From: Paralvinella palmiformis
Taxonomy: Eukaryota > Annelida > Polychaeta > Terebellida > Alvinellidae
DNA: 64,000 nt
Reading direction: 5' to 3'
Assembly: GCA_025642065.1 (NCBI GenBank)
Contig: JAODUP010000069.1
Coordinates: forward strand, 310,501-374,500
The position numbers and the translations under genes were made by a program. The notes under the pieces are model-generated. The model was given only the letters and a program-made list of their open reading frames with translations. It was not told the DNA's origin and searched no databases. Below are positions 46,017 through 59,330 of the stretch, one piece after another (within the stretch, counting starts at the first letter, position 1; the number at the start of each line of letters is the position of its first letter).

Positions 46017-46772
46017 GAAACATTCGGTAGAGGTTGTCGTCATAGCGGGGAACAACGAACTTTAATAATAAAAAACAAAACTCAGGTGGGAACTTCCCCC
46101 CGTAACTTGACCTCGTATCGCGGATGTCCCCGGGCTTTTGTAAAATCCGCTCAATACAGAAGAGAGCACACACTTAAAGCGGTAAAACTTTAATTCAAAG
46201 GTTTTGGTGAATTCCTTCCTGATCGGCATAAGCCACATAATTCCGACCCCGGCCCGCCTCGGGCCACCAAACCATCGCGTAGAACGGATGCCAAACCGGA
46301 AAACGAGCTCCGTAGAAGAGAAGAAGAAAGAAGCAGAGAAAAACCAGCCGAACGCTGCCATGTTTACAAACAGCGCCAAAACTATACCGGGTACAGTTAG
46401 GTGATTTGTCGACCTCGGCAACATCTGGCTTCTCGGCGAGACCAAATAACTCCTCCTCTAGGTACCGATTTAACGGGTTACCGGGAACGAGTCGGCGATA
46501 ATCCCGGTCACGGACTTAGCAACTATCGTGATAGAAAATCTGGCCGTAACGGAGCCAAGATTTGCCCCGATGCCCGCCTATCTGCCTGGCCGTCCGTCCG
46601 CTCGACCGCTTACCCGCCTGCCTGCCCTCTATGTGCCGCAATCGGGCCACAATAACGCATTTTTCGCATTCCTCGGGAGGCAGCGGGAATTTCTCGGAGG
46701 TCAGAAATAATCAACAAACGTACACGTTCTCCGCCCACTAGACGCGCAACAATGACGGATAGGAGGAGGTGT

Positions 46773-46801
<29 letters not shown>
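46773..46801. repeat. (CT)n microsatellite
   Basis: About 14 CT units. Confidence 0.95.
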
Positions 46802-46804
<3 letters not shown>

Positions 46805-46839
46805 CGCTTCATCAATTATTTGGGTGAGTTGGACTTTTG

Positions 46840-46950
46840 AGTCAGTCAGTCAGTTGGTCAGTTAGTTGGTCAGTCAGTTGGTCAGCCAATTGGTCGGTCG
46901 GTTATACGATGGGTCGGATGGCTAGTTAACTGGTCGGTAGGTCAGATAGT
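46840..46950. repeat. Degenerate GTCAGTTG-type minisatellite
   Basis: Repeats of GTCAGT, TTGGTCAG and GGTCGGT in irregular order over about 110 bases. Confidence 0.75.
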
Positions 46951-47177
46951 CGGACGATCTATTTCTCCTTTATTTTCCGGTTTTCCTTTCTCATCGTGTT
47001 ACTTTCTGAGATTCCCAGAGCCACGTCAACGACGACGACAAAAAACAGTAACTGAGAAAAAAAATGGCGTCTACGACTTGTAACTACTGGTTTTGTCAGT
47101 CGCTATGACGGGTAAATCTCTCCCTCTTTTGTTTGTTTTACGAAGCTGACAATTTACCATTCCATTCTCCTCCCCCA

Positions 47178-47222
47178 TCTCTCTCTCTCTCTCTCTCTCG
47201 CATGCCCGCGCGCGCGCGCGCG
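47178..47222. repeat. (CT)n and (CG)n tracts
   Basis: About 11 CT units, then GCATGCC and about 8 CG units. The CG part is Z-DNA prone. Confidence 0.9.
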
Positions 47223-47901
47223 ATCTGTGCCAGATTGTATGGCATCCCGTTGATGTTGGGTCTATTCGGCGCTGACTGAGAGTGCTGTTTAACCAGCTTA
47301 GGATCGATGATCGTCGGGAATGAGAAAAAGCTTAATATAATATAATGGCGCTGCTCGTAAAAAAAGTTCCCCCCTCCCCTCTGCACGGTCGAGCCCCGGC
47401 TGTCTCTTCTCGGATTGTCTTATATCTCCGGTACGCCAAGAATGCGTACGCACACGCGTTTGCCGAGCTAACTCCGGCAGATCGGCGTGGTTTATTGGCC
47501 GGTGGAAGTAGGTCACCGGCGACCTATTTCTCTGCCAGTGGGTCACGCGGCTCTCGGAGAGCCTCTCGACGGATGGGATTTCTAGTCGCAGATGACGATG
47601 TATAAATGGTTGAAACACTCTTCCGGTGGATTCATTTCTCGAGACTCTAACATAGTCGATGGCTGACGTCACTAAATTGAACCGCCTTCTCGATGAATTA
47701 TAATGAGGAGTTAAAGACTTTCTGATATGGTATTTTAAAATACTCTGACGGTAACTACCCCCGGGGCATTTCAACCCCACTTTTCGCAACTACTCCCCTC
47801 ATAATGTTTTTTTTTTTTTGATGGGGTGTAGGTGACATTTCGGCCACATAGTAAAGGAACCACATTGAAAACTAACTATTAAATGTTTGGACAATCGTTA
47901 G

Positions 47902-47999
47902 AGATCGTCGATAGCTCAAGGTTAGAACCTTATGTTGCAAATCTCCTGGTTGTGAGTTTGAATCCAATTAATAACTCTCTCTCTGTGTGTGTGTGTGTG
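47902..47999 (+). mobile_element. tRNA-like SINE head (short)
   Basis: CGATAGCTCAAGGTTAGAAC (A box) and GTGAGTTTGAATCCAA (B box), followed directly by CT then TG repeats. The body of the related SINE at 43551 is missing. Confidence 0.6.
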
Positions 48000-48605
48000 T
48001 GTGTGGCTCGGGTGCAATAAAAGCACATAAAAAACGCATAATTAGGACTTTCGTTGGCCATGAATCGTGGAACGAAACGACTTCACCTCACCTCAATGCA
48101 CAGACACACACACACGTACGTACGCACGCGCAAACGCACACACACACACAAAACCAAACATCCGGACACGTGTTCGGCTGTCAGCAATCGGGATCAGGGA
48201 GAAGCTATTGCCCGATAGCTATAGGAAGCCGGTGAGATAACTAGGTCAGTAGCATCTTCGGCGAAAGCGGCATTCCCGAAGCCCGGATCAGCGGAAGAAA
48301 TGTGGCGATGGCGCTCCTCTCAACAATAGATCGGCAGCTGCCGTCGATAAAAAGAATTAATTGCGTGAAGCCCCGATTTTCGGCCCATTCCTTATCCCCA
48401 ACGATGATGGTGATGGTGGTGGTGGTGGCATTCGTTCGGCTGCTGTACTCGGCGGTTCTGAGAAATCGGAGACCTAAAAACGGGCACTTGAAAAACAAGC
48501 GCTATGTAAACAAAGAGGTACTTGGGTCGACCTAAAAACAAAACTCACTTCCCCGATTAGAAAACCTCGACGGCGAAAAATCAGTTTGACTTTTCGTTGT
48601 CAGAG

Positions 48606-48641
<36 letters not shown>

Positions 48642-51600
48642 TTTCTCTATCTTCTTTAGCGTCAAAGAACTAACAAACGTTATCAACCAGATGTTGTCTT
48701 GTGGTTTTTCGATGTTCCGGGCCTGCTCCGGTTTGGCCATTTATTATCTGTTCCGGGCCGTTTCATCTGTTATCGCCCAAATCCGGGCACCACCCACTCC
48801 ACACGGTCACCCTTCTCCGTTGATTTAATCGGCGCTTGCTGAGCGATAATGTCAGAAGGCGTCGAGTTTTCGGCGCCACACCCAAACGCCGACTTAAAGT
48901 AATTCCGGCAGACTTCTGCAATAATCCTTTGACGTGCGCCGCCGCCCGCTTCAATCAGTTGCCATCTGAGGTTCATTCAATCCGACGATTTGCGAGCGAT
49001 AATAAAGACAGTTTACCTGTATCCTGGCCGCTGTATCGAGGCGATATTGGGAAGTTCGGTAATCCGGGAACGAATTTAGAAAAAAAAGGGGGAGCTGTCT
49101 AACTCGCGGATTTCGCTTTATCGTCAAAACACATAAAAGCACAAAAAAACGTGACGCATTAGCGTCGTCGGGTCGTCGTTTTCAAGGAAATCGACCACCA
49201 ACCAATATCTAGGTCAGCACCGTGTTCCTGATTATCACGTATCGGAATACCACCGTACACGAACAACTTCGATGTGTTCTTCATACTGAACTTAATGGAA
49301 CTATCCATGTTAAACACGGTTCTTCAACCCCCCACCCCCCGCCCTCCCTTTGGTAAAAAAGGTTATCATTCTGACCCTCGCCATTGGCGGACATCTTGGA
49401 AATGTGCATATTAGGCGCCCCAATCGACCAATGAATGACGGGGGATCTTTTGGAATGGATTTAATTTCGTGTCTCGGTCATCTCGGCCCAATTATTTTTC
49501 CAACTAAAAGTAATAAAACTGCAACAGTAATTACGACATACAACCCTCGTGTGTCGGCGATATAATATTGTCCACCGTGTTACTGTGACTTAATTGAAGA
49601 CGTAAAACGAAGCGTTTTAATCAACGAGCCACTCATCGTAATGACGAACGATATCGTCGGCGATGGCTCCGGTCTCAGATTGGTATTGTTTTCACATCCG
49701 GCTATAATATGACGTGACCGGGGACTGTAATTATTATTGGCCACGTGACCGGTGTATTTTTAGATGTCCCGACAATAGGTCTTCTGCGTGGGGTAGCGCG
49801 GCATCTTTTTGGACGACTCATCGTTCCCAGATCCTCCGTCAGTAGCGTACTGCACCGTTACCTTGTACCTGTAGGATGCTTTCTCTGATCATCATCATCC
49901 CCCTTCTCTAAGGAGCAGCGGCTGGACCAGGTGACCCCCGGTCTGGCCAATTTGGAGGCCCGAACGAAACGTTCATCTAACTGCTCATTCGTTGATTTAA
50001 AGACCCAAATGTTCCGATAACTGAATAATCCGACAGTTTAAAAAATGCGATACTGTTCCCCTTATCTCTCTCCCGACGCCCCCCCCACCCCCCAAGATGT
50101 TTTGACAGACTAATATTCCGACACTAATTTTGATGACTGTATGGTAGAGGGGCTTCGCGTACGATGGAGTAGCGTGAATAAATAGATATAATTTTGTTTA
50201 AAGATTCCAAATTTTAAGTCGGAACCGGAACATCAGAGTGCGGAAAACGCCGTGAAGCACTATTTAAACCACACCAGGTAGAACGGTGCTTGGGACAGAT
50301 GGTTCTTATTTTTCAGCTTATAAATGGTCCAGTTTCTCACATATGATAAACAAGATAACACCTAGTGCTCCCGACGGGTACATAAAGAGTGTTCGAGTGC
50401 CATTTTTGTTTTTGTCGGACATCCGACGTCACGTTGTCTGTCAGTGTCCGGTTTTGACACGACCGTGACACACCTCGTCGTTAGGTGCTCTTTTAAAAAT
50501 CTGTCGGAACATCGAGTTGGCTCAACATCGGCTCCTCACTTAAATAGAGGAAGCTTTTCCATCAAGCCGATGATATCCTTAGGCTACAGGATGCGCCGGA
50601 ATAAAAACGCCGTTCGTGTGCCGTATTTAAAGCTGTCCGGTCTCGCTTCTATATTCGTCGGCGTCGTTTTGCGCGGATTGAATGACGGCGAGAGATGGGG
50701 CGGGTTTTTGTAAACAGACGCCGCCGCTTTGTGGGGTTCTCTACCTCCTACTCCCTCTTCCTCACCCCCCCTCTCTCTCTTTGTGTGTGTGTGTGTGTGT
50801 GTTCTTGTCGGCGAGATAGGGGCGGGTCGATACGAGTCGTAGATCATTTATTGTAAGACTAGAACGACTGGTAGGCCGGATTTGTGTATGGATCGGGAAA
50901 ATGCCGGCGTTCCTTTCCGTATTTTTCTAAATCGGCTCGGAAGCGTCGCGGTTGCGATGGTTACGAGCTTCAGAAGTCAACACCGAACGCCAGTCGCTGG
51001 ATTCGCGGAGAAGACCCGACAATATCTTTCAAAGAAAATGAAGAAAACTGAAAAGTCAATCAATAGAAAGAATCTTGTACTTTCTTTGAATTTCGGCATC
51101 CACCGCGACCTATTGAAGATCGATTGTACGCCCTCGCGTCGTCGCCGCGTATCTCGTTGCGCCTGCATCTGCGCAGGTACGCGGCTACAAATACCGCCAA
51201 ACCAATACGGGGATAAACTATTATTATCACTATTATTATTTTAAAATTTGTTCCCCCGCTGCTTCTGTTGTTTACCAAATGACCCTAGTAGATGGAGTGC
51301 GGACCTTAAAGTTAATGGAGATCCACCAACAAGCAGGAATTGGTAAACAAATATGTGCATCATCTGTTTACATCATGGTGGTTTGTGTGATACGTCACCA
51401 CTACCGTAATGCGGCTATCGTCTAGTTGAATGATACATGACCCAAATGCCTGGAGTCGATTGGTTAGATAGAAAGTGACTGCTTTACGTCGTGGCGAACT
51501 GGTGCCGAGCAAGCACCGCATAGGTGTGTCGGGATCACTGTCCTCGACAGTGTCCTTGAGCTGGATCAGAATCCTTGGGAAACCTCGGCATTCTTGGGAC

Positions 51601-51720
51601 ACTCCTATGCACGTGTTGGCAGAGAGAGTTCCAGGTTAGTCGATTCCGAAATCATGAAGGTACCCTGGCCAAAATATATCATCCCCGAACGGCCTACTAC
51701 GGCTTGAATGTGTGTGTGTG
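48000..51720. other. CpG-rich non-coding region
   Basis: CA microsatellites near 48085-48155 and at 48608-48639. Many short overlapping frames on both strands, none with recognisable domains. No P450 exon recognised. Confidence 0.45.
48608..48639. repeat. (CA)n microsatellite
   Basis: About 16 CA units. Confidence 0.95.
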
Positions 51721-51729
51721 TGTGTGGTT

Positions 51730-51798
51730 AATGTGCCAAAGGCAGCGAGTATCGAACGCACTACCCTTGTACCATCGACGAGATGATCCGGTGATTTA
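51730..51798 (-). mobile_element. Possible tRNA-like SINE fragment
   Basis: Minus strand has CTCGTCGATGGTACAAGGG and TGCGTTCGATACTCGC, spaced roughly as A and B boxes. Short and lacking flanking duplication. Confidence 0.4.
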
Positions 51799-52104
51799 GT
51801 GCAGTTTCGGGATCGTTTCGGTTCGTCAGCGGCCGGATAAGTTCGTTTTTGACTACGGAAGGCACCACCGAACTACGCTGTTATGCGAGTACCGAGTATC
51901 AAGTGTTCCGTGCACATAGGTACATATGCGTGGTACAGGTGTCAGTTTGGGTAAGATCGGTGATAGCCAGTTGTTGGCACCTATTCGCGCCTCATTCTCT
52001 CTAACTGATCGGTATAGGGGCACCGATTTGTACGACCTTCTCAAAACAGTTTCCCACAAACTTCGGGGTCTCTAATTATAGGCCAGCGCACCTAGAAGGT
52101 GTGT

Positions 52105-52303
52105 GTGTGTGTGTGTGTGTGCCATTATCGTTAACAGGGTGAGCGGAGATAGTGAATATTTTAATTCGGCTTCGGCGCTGGTCACACCTGGGAGAAATGG
52201 CCGTGGGGGAAACATCGCACAAAACGCGGGTAACAGGGAGATTCTAACTCAGGCCTTGGCTTTTCCGGCGCTCCTCTCTATCCACTGCGCTAACTGGGTG
52301 CCA
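52105..52303 (-). mobile_element. tRNA-derived SINE fragment
   Basis: Minus strand begins GGCACCCAGTTAGCGCAGTG then GATAGAGAG (A box), with GCCTGAGTTAGAATCTCC as a B-box-like segment. The body continues to near the TG tract at 52099-52122. Confidence 0.65.
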
Positions 52304-52639
52304 CCAACCTACTGGCGGAGAGACACGAACCAAAAACGCATATATCGCCTTCTAGAATCGACATTGTCAAAGCGGTGTAGACGATAAGACCAATTTGTTT
52401 TTATGATCGGGGTTTTTACCCGAGTGCGCCGTCGACATAAATAAAGAGATATGAGACAATAGGTTTAGATTAGCGACTCATTCATTGGCTACAATTGTTC
52501 TTGTTTACTGTATGTCCGCTTTTGTTTGTTCGGAGTCGTGTACAAATAAAGTTCAAGTCCGTTAATAGCGTCAAATTAACAGGGGTGTGTCGGGGGGTGG
52601 GGAGTGGGGGGGGTGACGGCGGCATAAAACTGGTGGCTC

Positions 52640-52740
52640 ATCTTAGCTCAGTCGTAGCGTGTACTGGTTTAGAAGCTTGGTTCCCATCCACTGACCCGGT
52701 ACTGACCTTTCACGTACTCATCATCATCATCATCATCGTG
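52640..52740 (+). mobile_element. tRNA-like SINE fragment with CAT tail
   Basis: TTAGCTCAGTCGTAGCGTG (A box) and TTGGTTCCCATCC (degenerate B box), ending in CATCAT repeats like the 45.8-kb family tail. Confidence 0.55.
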
Positions 52741-54344
52741 ATTCTATGAAATCTCCCCCCCCCCCATATTATCCTTTTTACGTAATTTTTCCAGTGTTTC
52801 AGTTTCTAACTTGCAAGACCACAGAAGAATCCCAAATTACACGATATCCTAGTATTTTGTATTCTCTCAGAAAAATCTATTTCATATAATATGACTGTTC
52901 TAGTTTAAAGTTGAGATCCATAAAGGTCTTTTTTGCGCAAGGTCTTATGAATCTCTTTTCAATATACCTGTGATGTTTTTGTTTTTGTTTGAAATGTAAT
53001 ATTACGTATCGGAATATTTCCGGTCTGCGTAGAGAGGGATTTAGGGATGAGTGTGTTTAAAGGATTACATGTAAAATCGCTTCTGGTGTCGATTACTAAT
53101 GTATTTATTGTGTATACATATATGTACAAACTGTACTACGGGCTATCGTTTAATGACTTATTTACTTCAATGTCAGCAGCATAATGATCTCACAAAAGTC
53201 AGCACCCAACACCAATATGTAGATGGCTGAATCAGCCAAATTGTAAACAAAATCACATCGAATGATAAATGTAAAGTTTTTGAATTTATTTTTTTCGTGA
53301 ATATATTATTATTATTACTGTTATTATTATAGTTTATGGTTTTCCTTTTTCTGCTCTGTTGAAAGTTATGACTCAATTGTGTTCTTTGCTAACTTTGCTA
53401 GTAAAGACAAGCTACAGTCTTCAGGATGAAAATAAAGTTTCCTGCAAGTAACCTCTACCATTCTCTACAATGTTACCTATGGTCTAACTAAGAGATGCGT
53501 TATTCGTGGTCTGCTAGTCAATAATGGCCTATCGGCAGTAAGATTCCGTATAGAACTCGCAGACTTTTTAGCGCTGCGATATACAACTCCAATCCAGGGA
53601 TGGACAACAGTACTTTTACTCCTAGCAAGAACGTCAAGTCCTTAGAATAGTAAAGATGGCTTCATACTAAATTAATAACAATCTCATCAGTGATATTCGG
53701 TAGCGAAGTGCAGTTGTTGTGTTTATAATAGTAAATCGTTTTGGCTTCGAATTTGTGAACTTTTCGCCGACTTTTATCGCCTTTTAAACGCACCAGTTGA
53801 ATACCGTTTTGGCTTCCTAGCTAGCTTTTTAAACCCAAGATTGGGACCTCTTATTTTTGCGCTGGCGTGACCCAACGCGCATGCGCGTAACCTGGCCAGC
53901 CAATCATGGCCGCCGTTTTCGTCGTTTGGGACGTTTGACTAATAGCCGAGGGCAAAGTTGGCCGTGTTTACACGTAATTAACATATTATCGCCTGGTTAT
54001 TATCGGTCAATAAACTGCGATAAGTCAGCGCTTACGTTATGTCGTTTCTAATCTTTTAATTATGCCTGTTATCCGGAGATAAACCCCGTGTCGGCGACAT
54101 AAATACTAGCACGAAATATCCCTTTCAGCCGCCCAGATCTGGCATGAATTATTAACCATTCGCCAATTAATGTTATGTTCCCAGCTCCACGAATTCCCCC
54201 CCCCACACACACACACACACACCCCCTTCTTTCGGTGAGAAAATCTATTGATGCTATGATTTAGACGCGAAAATGCGTTTAACATCCGCGAACATTCATC
54301 ATCCATCAAATATAGGCTAGAGATTTGGTAAGATTTATTAAGGC

Positions 54345-54345
<1 letters not shown>
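52741..54345. other. Non-coding region
   Basis: AT-richer patch (52.8-53.8 kb) inside the CpG-rich zone; no gene recognised. Confidence 0.45.
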
Positions 54346-54383
<38 letters not shown>

Positions 54384-54393
54384 CGTGTGTGTT
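54346..54393. repeat. (TG)n(CG)n(TG)n tract
   Basis: Uninterrupted alternating purine-pyrimidine tract of about 47 bases, Z-DNA prone. Confidence 0.95.
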
Positions 54394-54563
54394 GAGACGG
54401 TGGTTCCCCGGGAGTTGAAAATGACCTTGAAACGAATAGCAGAGGCTTTTGTTGCTGGATGAGAGAGGTCGCCCGATTTTGGTGCGCTTTGACAGGATAG
54501 GAACCGATGATGGTGGCGATGGTGAGGATAATGGTGATGAATTTATCATGTTCTAACTGAACG

Positions 54564-54566
<3 letters not shown>

Positions 54567-54595
<29 letters not shown>
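54567..54595. repeat. (GA)n microsatellite
   Basis: About 14 GA units. Confidence 0.95.
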
Positions 54596-54597
<2 letters not shown>

Positions 54598-54940
54598 GAG
54601 CGAGTTAGCAGATGTTGCTATTAATAAACTTCCCTCTTCGCACTACTTCTGAGATCGACTTAAGGCTGATGAGATAGAGCTACGACGTCGTAATTTCTCG
54701 GCAATTTTTTTCATGCCTTCCCCGCGTCTAACGTTCCAGGCTCACCGAGGGCCGTAAAGTTTCGATATCTGGGGCATCCAGTTGTAAACCGGGTACCTAT
54801 CAGCCGTCAGGCTTAAAAAAATCCTTATCTCGCTCTCTCTATCTCTCTCTCTCTCGCTTACCTGGGATCGATTATATACATATACTTTCGTTATCCAGGA
54901 TGATTGCCATTTCGCTCTTTGCTACTTGTCCCTAGCAATA

Positions 54941-54991
54941 ACACACGCACGTACGCACGCACACACACATACACACACACACACACACACA
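54941..54991. repeat. (CA/CG)n microsatellite
   Basis: ACACGCACGTACGC-type run into pure CA. Confidence 0.95.
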
Positions 54992-55539
54992 GGTTTTTGC
55001 CATTGGTATTCTCCGGTAGTTGGTATTCCTGAGATATATAGTTCTCATATGTTGTTCTCACTCATAATAAAACAAGAAGGAAATAGAAGGGAACACCCCC
55101 CCCCCCCCATATCCGACAAGAATCTCATTTCTCCAAGATATGGCGGCTGTGGCACGATTGTTGCTCACCCCATCAGTGGATGTTTTGTTGTTGTTTTTTG
55201 TTGTTGTTCTCGTTGCCCAGCTTCTCGTTTTTACTCGTCTAGCATTTATCACCTACCGGCCAATACAGCTCGGGACTCATCCACCGCCTTACTCTCCACA
55301 GCCGTCCAGTGTTTAAGGGTATATAATTGACTCTGAACGGGTGATGTATATCATCATGATCCTCTCTCGATCATCGAGCTCGCCGTTTGACATCTCGGAA
55401 TGTCAGCGATGTATCTATAATAAAGTACACTGATAGCGTGGCGAGCCCGGATGTTCGGGTGGATGACCTTGATGAAGGTTAGCCCGGACTCCGGATGATC
55501 GATGGCGTAGCACCGGCGTGAACCGGGCGCCGATTTCAG

Positions 55540-55740
55540 CATCGACGTCACCCGACATCGCCGTCAACATCACCGATGATACCGCCGCCATCATCATCAT
55601 CATCATCATTGCCGCCAACAGTAGGTAGACCTTCATCGTCGCCGCAACATCGTCGACATCACCAGCAACATCACCGACATCACCGTTATCAGTTATCACC
55701 AACGCCGACATCATCCGTACCAACACTGCCATCACTAGCC
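55540..55740. repeat. Degenerate CATCACCGA-type repeat
   Basis: Irregular repeats of CATCACCGA, CATCGTCGA and CATCAT across 200 bases. Explains the proline/serine/histidine-rich open frames on both strands. Confidence 0.75.
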
Positions 55741-57137
55741 GTCCCATTATTCATCAGCGCAACTCACTTCTCACCGCCACCAGCCCCCCCCCCCCCGTTC
55801 CGGCCAGGTCAACTTCACCCTGTCATCGCGAACTCAGATTAATAACTAGCTTAACTCGAAGCTATACAGCTGTTAGATCGGTAAACAATAACTCGATTAT
55901 AGAACGTGATCCCGGTTTTTTTCTTTCTCAATTCATCTCTGACGATGGAGCGAGATTTCTATATAAATAACGCCCCCTATTGGCGATGGTAGAAGAACTG
56001 TTTCGGTTCTTAGCTCGACCCTGTACCACAATCCGACACCGGAGTGCTAGCTCCCGGGGAGCGAGAGAGAGAGGTGGTTGACAATAAATATTTTATAAAC
56101 GAACCACTCGGAGACAGTCAGTCAGGCAGTCGGTCGGTCGGTGTTTTAGTTAGACCACAACCCGATCTGGGGGGAGAAACCATCGTGGCGCCTTAGACGA
56201 CCATTTAAACAATAGACACTCGGTTAGCTGTTTGTCGGCGTGAAGAGAAAAAGAAGATGAAAACAAATAACAACAACAATCCAAACCTCGAACCACCTGA
56301 TGATGACTTTATCTCGTAATCGGCTTTGTCTATGGACTTTTGTGTGGTTATCACGACGACTACGTGACTCTCTCTCTCTCTCTCTCTCTCTCGGGGGGTG
56401 CGGGTGCGGTGGGGTGAGGATAATTGTAAAAGTATTGTCCGAGAAAGCCCAACCTCTTCACTACATCCACATTCTGGACGATTCATCGGGCTGTTTAAAA
56501 CACGGAACGGCCATTTTTCGTATATACAAGCACCCGGTTGATGTTTCATCGAATCGACTTCAATCCCAGCTCTGGAGAGGTTCATCACAATCACAGTGCG
56601 CACTTATAGAAGTTCGTCTCTCCCATTCTCACAGCTGTCTACTTAAATATTGAACATTAGATGTGAGGCGGCGATGAGATTGTGGGATAACGAATCGGGG
56701 TTACGGCGAGAACAGTTGGGCATGCTTGGCATGCTGGCAAGTGTTATAGTTCATGATGAATCATGCCTCTCTAGGCTGCTGATGGTCGCGAGATCAGAAC
56801 GATATTCTGAACTTACGACGCCGAAATTCGGGAAACGAAGATAGTTTGCCTTAAACGCGCGCGTCATCGTTCGTGGAATGAGCTGATTGGCGATGTGAAG
56901 TCACGTGATAGGAGGCCAACTTTGAATCTGGGTAGGACCTTCCCAATATGACGGCCCTGATGTGTGTATTATCTTTACAGAATAACATCTATATATTCTA
57001 ATATAACGGGATAGATCGGTATGATCCATATCTCTGTGATATACATATTTATTACACCCCGCATTCTAATAACATGATGTGTAACTCCTTGTGGTGCACC
57101 ACATTCGCACCATTCTTGATTCCGGCACGACACACAT

Positions 57138-57140
<3 letters not shown>
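55741..57140. other. Non-coding region
   Basis: CT microsatellite at 56367-56392 and GTCAGTCGGTCG-type repeats near 56116-56142. No gene recognised. Confidence 0.45.

Positions 57141-57171
<31 letters not shown>
57141..57171. repeat. (TA)n microsatellite
   Basis: About 15 TA units after a short CA run. Confidence 0.95.
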
Positions 57172-57172
<1 letters not shown>

Positions 57173-59232
57173 GCATAACAGTATCTAACCTAACTGCCTG
57201 TGGTACGCCACATGAACACAACCCCATATTCTGCGTGGACATGACCTCTATCCTATAGTAATATTATATAACCCAACAACTTCCGGTACACCCGACTCAC
57301 CCCACCCCCCCGCGTTTGGATAGAACCCACACAATAATATGATAGACATCTTCGAGAGGCAATTGTTTATCTGGTCAGTTATCGAGTCTTATCTGTAACG
57401 AACTCGGACGATGTCATCCTGGATGGATGTAGCCAGTTCAGTTTTGTTTCGGCGAGGAAGCTGCTGCAACGGGTGACCGAATTGTGCGGCGTTATAGTCG
57501 GTTGGCTTCGAACTCGGTGGCTAGCTCGTTGGCTTAAAAGAAAAATGGCACCTTTGTCCTTGATTTTCGCTTCGGACTTCTCGCGAATTCCTCGCACAGC
57601 GAGAGATAATGACATCCATTGTGGCTAGTGCTCGGCCTGTGACCACAGCGCCGTGGTAAAACGTCGCGGTGTGCACCCGGTGAACCTGGACTCTCTCTCT
57701 CTCTCTCTCTGTGTCTCTCTCTCTCTAAAGACAAATAAATACAAACAGAACGGCGCTGACACTTGTTAGAGCAAGTAAATATATCTGATAGTATGGAGCG
57801 ATGGCAAAACTCTCTCTGTGTCTCCATTGTGTTGGTCTTTATCTACCTGTGACAGTTTGGAGAGGGCGAGGGTGTGTGTGTGTGTGTGTGTGTGATACGG
57901 TCGCGTACTGATAACGGATCGTTCGTAGACTGGAATTTGCGAAAACTCTGACGACGCACTCTTCATTGCCAGCCTATTCTGCACATCATTAATATAATTG
58001 AACCCACACTTCTGGTCCTTTTTGAAACACCACTCGTCAAACAGCATCATTGAAACAAAAATACAAACAGTTCGATCGGTGTCGATCGGAGTCTATCCGT
58101 CAAAACATTACGCGCACACACGCACGCATGCACACACACATACGCACACACGCACGCACGCACACATGCACGCACACACACAATGCCGGGACAAATCACT
58201 TAGACCATAGCTTATTACTGGTGACTTCAACGCACTAACAGCTAAACACTTGGCTCACCTTAGGGCTGCTCTAACGTCAATAAGTCAAGTCCACTACACA
58301 GTATTCGGGCTATCTCATAATCTTCCAACAACACAAGTGTGTGTGTGTATGTGTGTGTGTGTGTGTGCTCGCATCTGGGTGTGCATTCGTGCATATGGCC
58401 CTATTTCGGCGGCGCACCGACCGACTTGTAATCGAGTTTTTACCGTTGTAAGGTGATATCACAGATAAGAGAGAGGTTAATGTTGCGGTTTCTCTGACTT
58501 ACTGTTATTAGTGTTTACCTGTTGCTACAGGCCGGCTATTATTATACACAATCCACCTGTTTGTAGACGAGCTGCTTATCTCATTTATCCATCTCTCAGC
58601 ACTAAAAGTCACTCTCTTATCTGATGTCTGTCAGCTAACAGTCAACCACAGCTCTTATATAGTCAGAACTGTGACAGTGAGTAATGCTCCATTCAGCTTT
58701 TATATATATATATATGCATAGCATTTTAATGTTTCTAAAACCATTGACACTCTACATTTCTGTCAAATTCTTTGTGCTCGCTCTCTCCAGCTGTATTTCT
58801 GTTTATCACCCGTTTCTCATATTCTGCAGCTGTTTACCATAATAAGGTCTTTATGATTGGCGAATGGTTCCTGGCAGCTGTAGGTGTGAAGTAAAATGTG
58901 TCGATTGATACACCAGCTATTCTTGGCTAGATAACATTATCTAAGCGTCTGTTTATCGCAGAGGTGTCTGCTAAAGGTAACAGCTGCCTATGTAGATCAT
59001 TTACAATAATAATAATTATTTTAAAAAAAACAGGTAAAACTCCTGATATGAATTGTCGACGGTAGGATCGTTCTTTCCAAAACCTTAGTTCATTCATTCA
59101 CAGCTAAGTTTTAGCTTCATGCCATACTAATTTATATTTCTACACCCACTCGCACTATTTACTGTCACTGATTACAAGCTATCTGCACGCACAACAACTA
59201 TCACTAACAGCAGCAACAGTTGTAACCCAACC
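57172..59232. other. Non-coding, microsatellite-rich region
   Basis: CT near 57690-57727, TG at 57871-57893, CA/CG at 58108-58182 and TG near 58338-58368. No gene recognised. Confidence 0.45.
58108..58182. repeat. (CA/CG)n microsatellite
   Basis: CACACGCACGCATGCACACA-type run over about 75 bases. Confidence 0.95.
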
Positions 59233-59330
59233 GATCAACAATTCTAACTCAAACCATCAGTAAGCAAATCCAACTCGCGACATTCATCAACAATTCCAAC
59301 TCACACGATCAACAATTCCAACTCAGACCG
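59233..59330. repeat. ATCAACAATTCCAACTCA minisatellite
   Basis: The motif (G)ATCAACAATT(C/T)(C/T)AACTCA starts at 59233, 59285 and 59307, with a more degenerate copy between the first two. Confidence 0.8.

Larger units (their letters stand above)
46032..47901. other. Non-coding, microsatellite-rich region
   Basis: Contains CT at 46773-46801, a degenerate GTCAGTTG array at 46840-46950, CT and CG at 47178-47222 and a full TGACGTCA at 47664-47671. Overlapping open frames carry no domains. Confidence 0.45.

Noticed and set aside
55415..55842. Met/Ala-rich and Ser/Pro/His-rich proteins on opposite strands
   Set aside because: Both come from the degenerate CAT/CGA repeat at 55540-55740.
58370..58456. 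Possible P450 exon 2 (AYGPI in an open frame)
   Set aside because: The frame is carried by a TG repeat, lacks the expected flanking P450 residues and has no convincing acceptor in phase 0.
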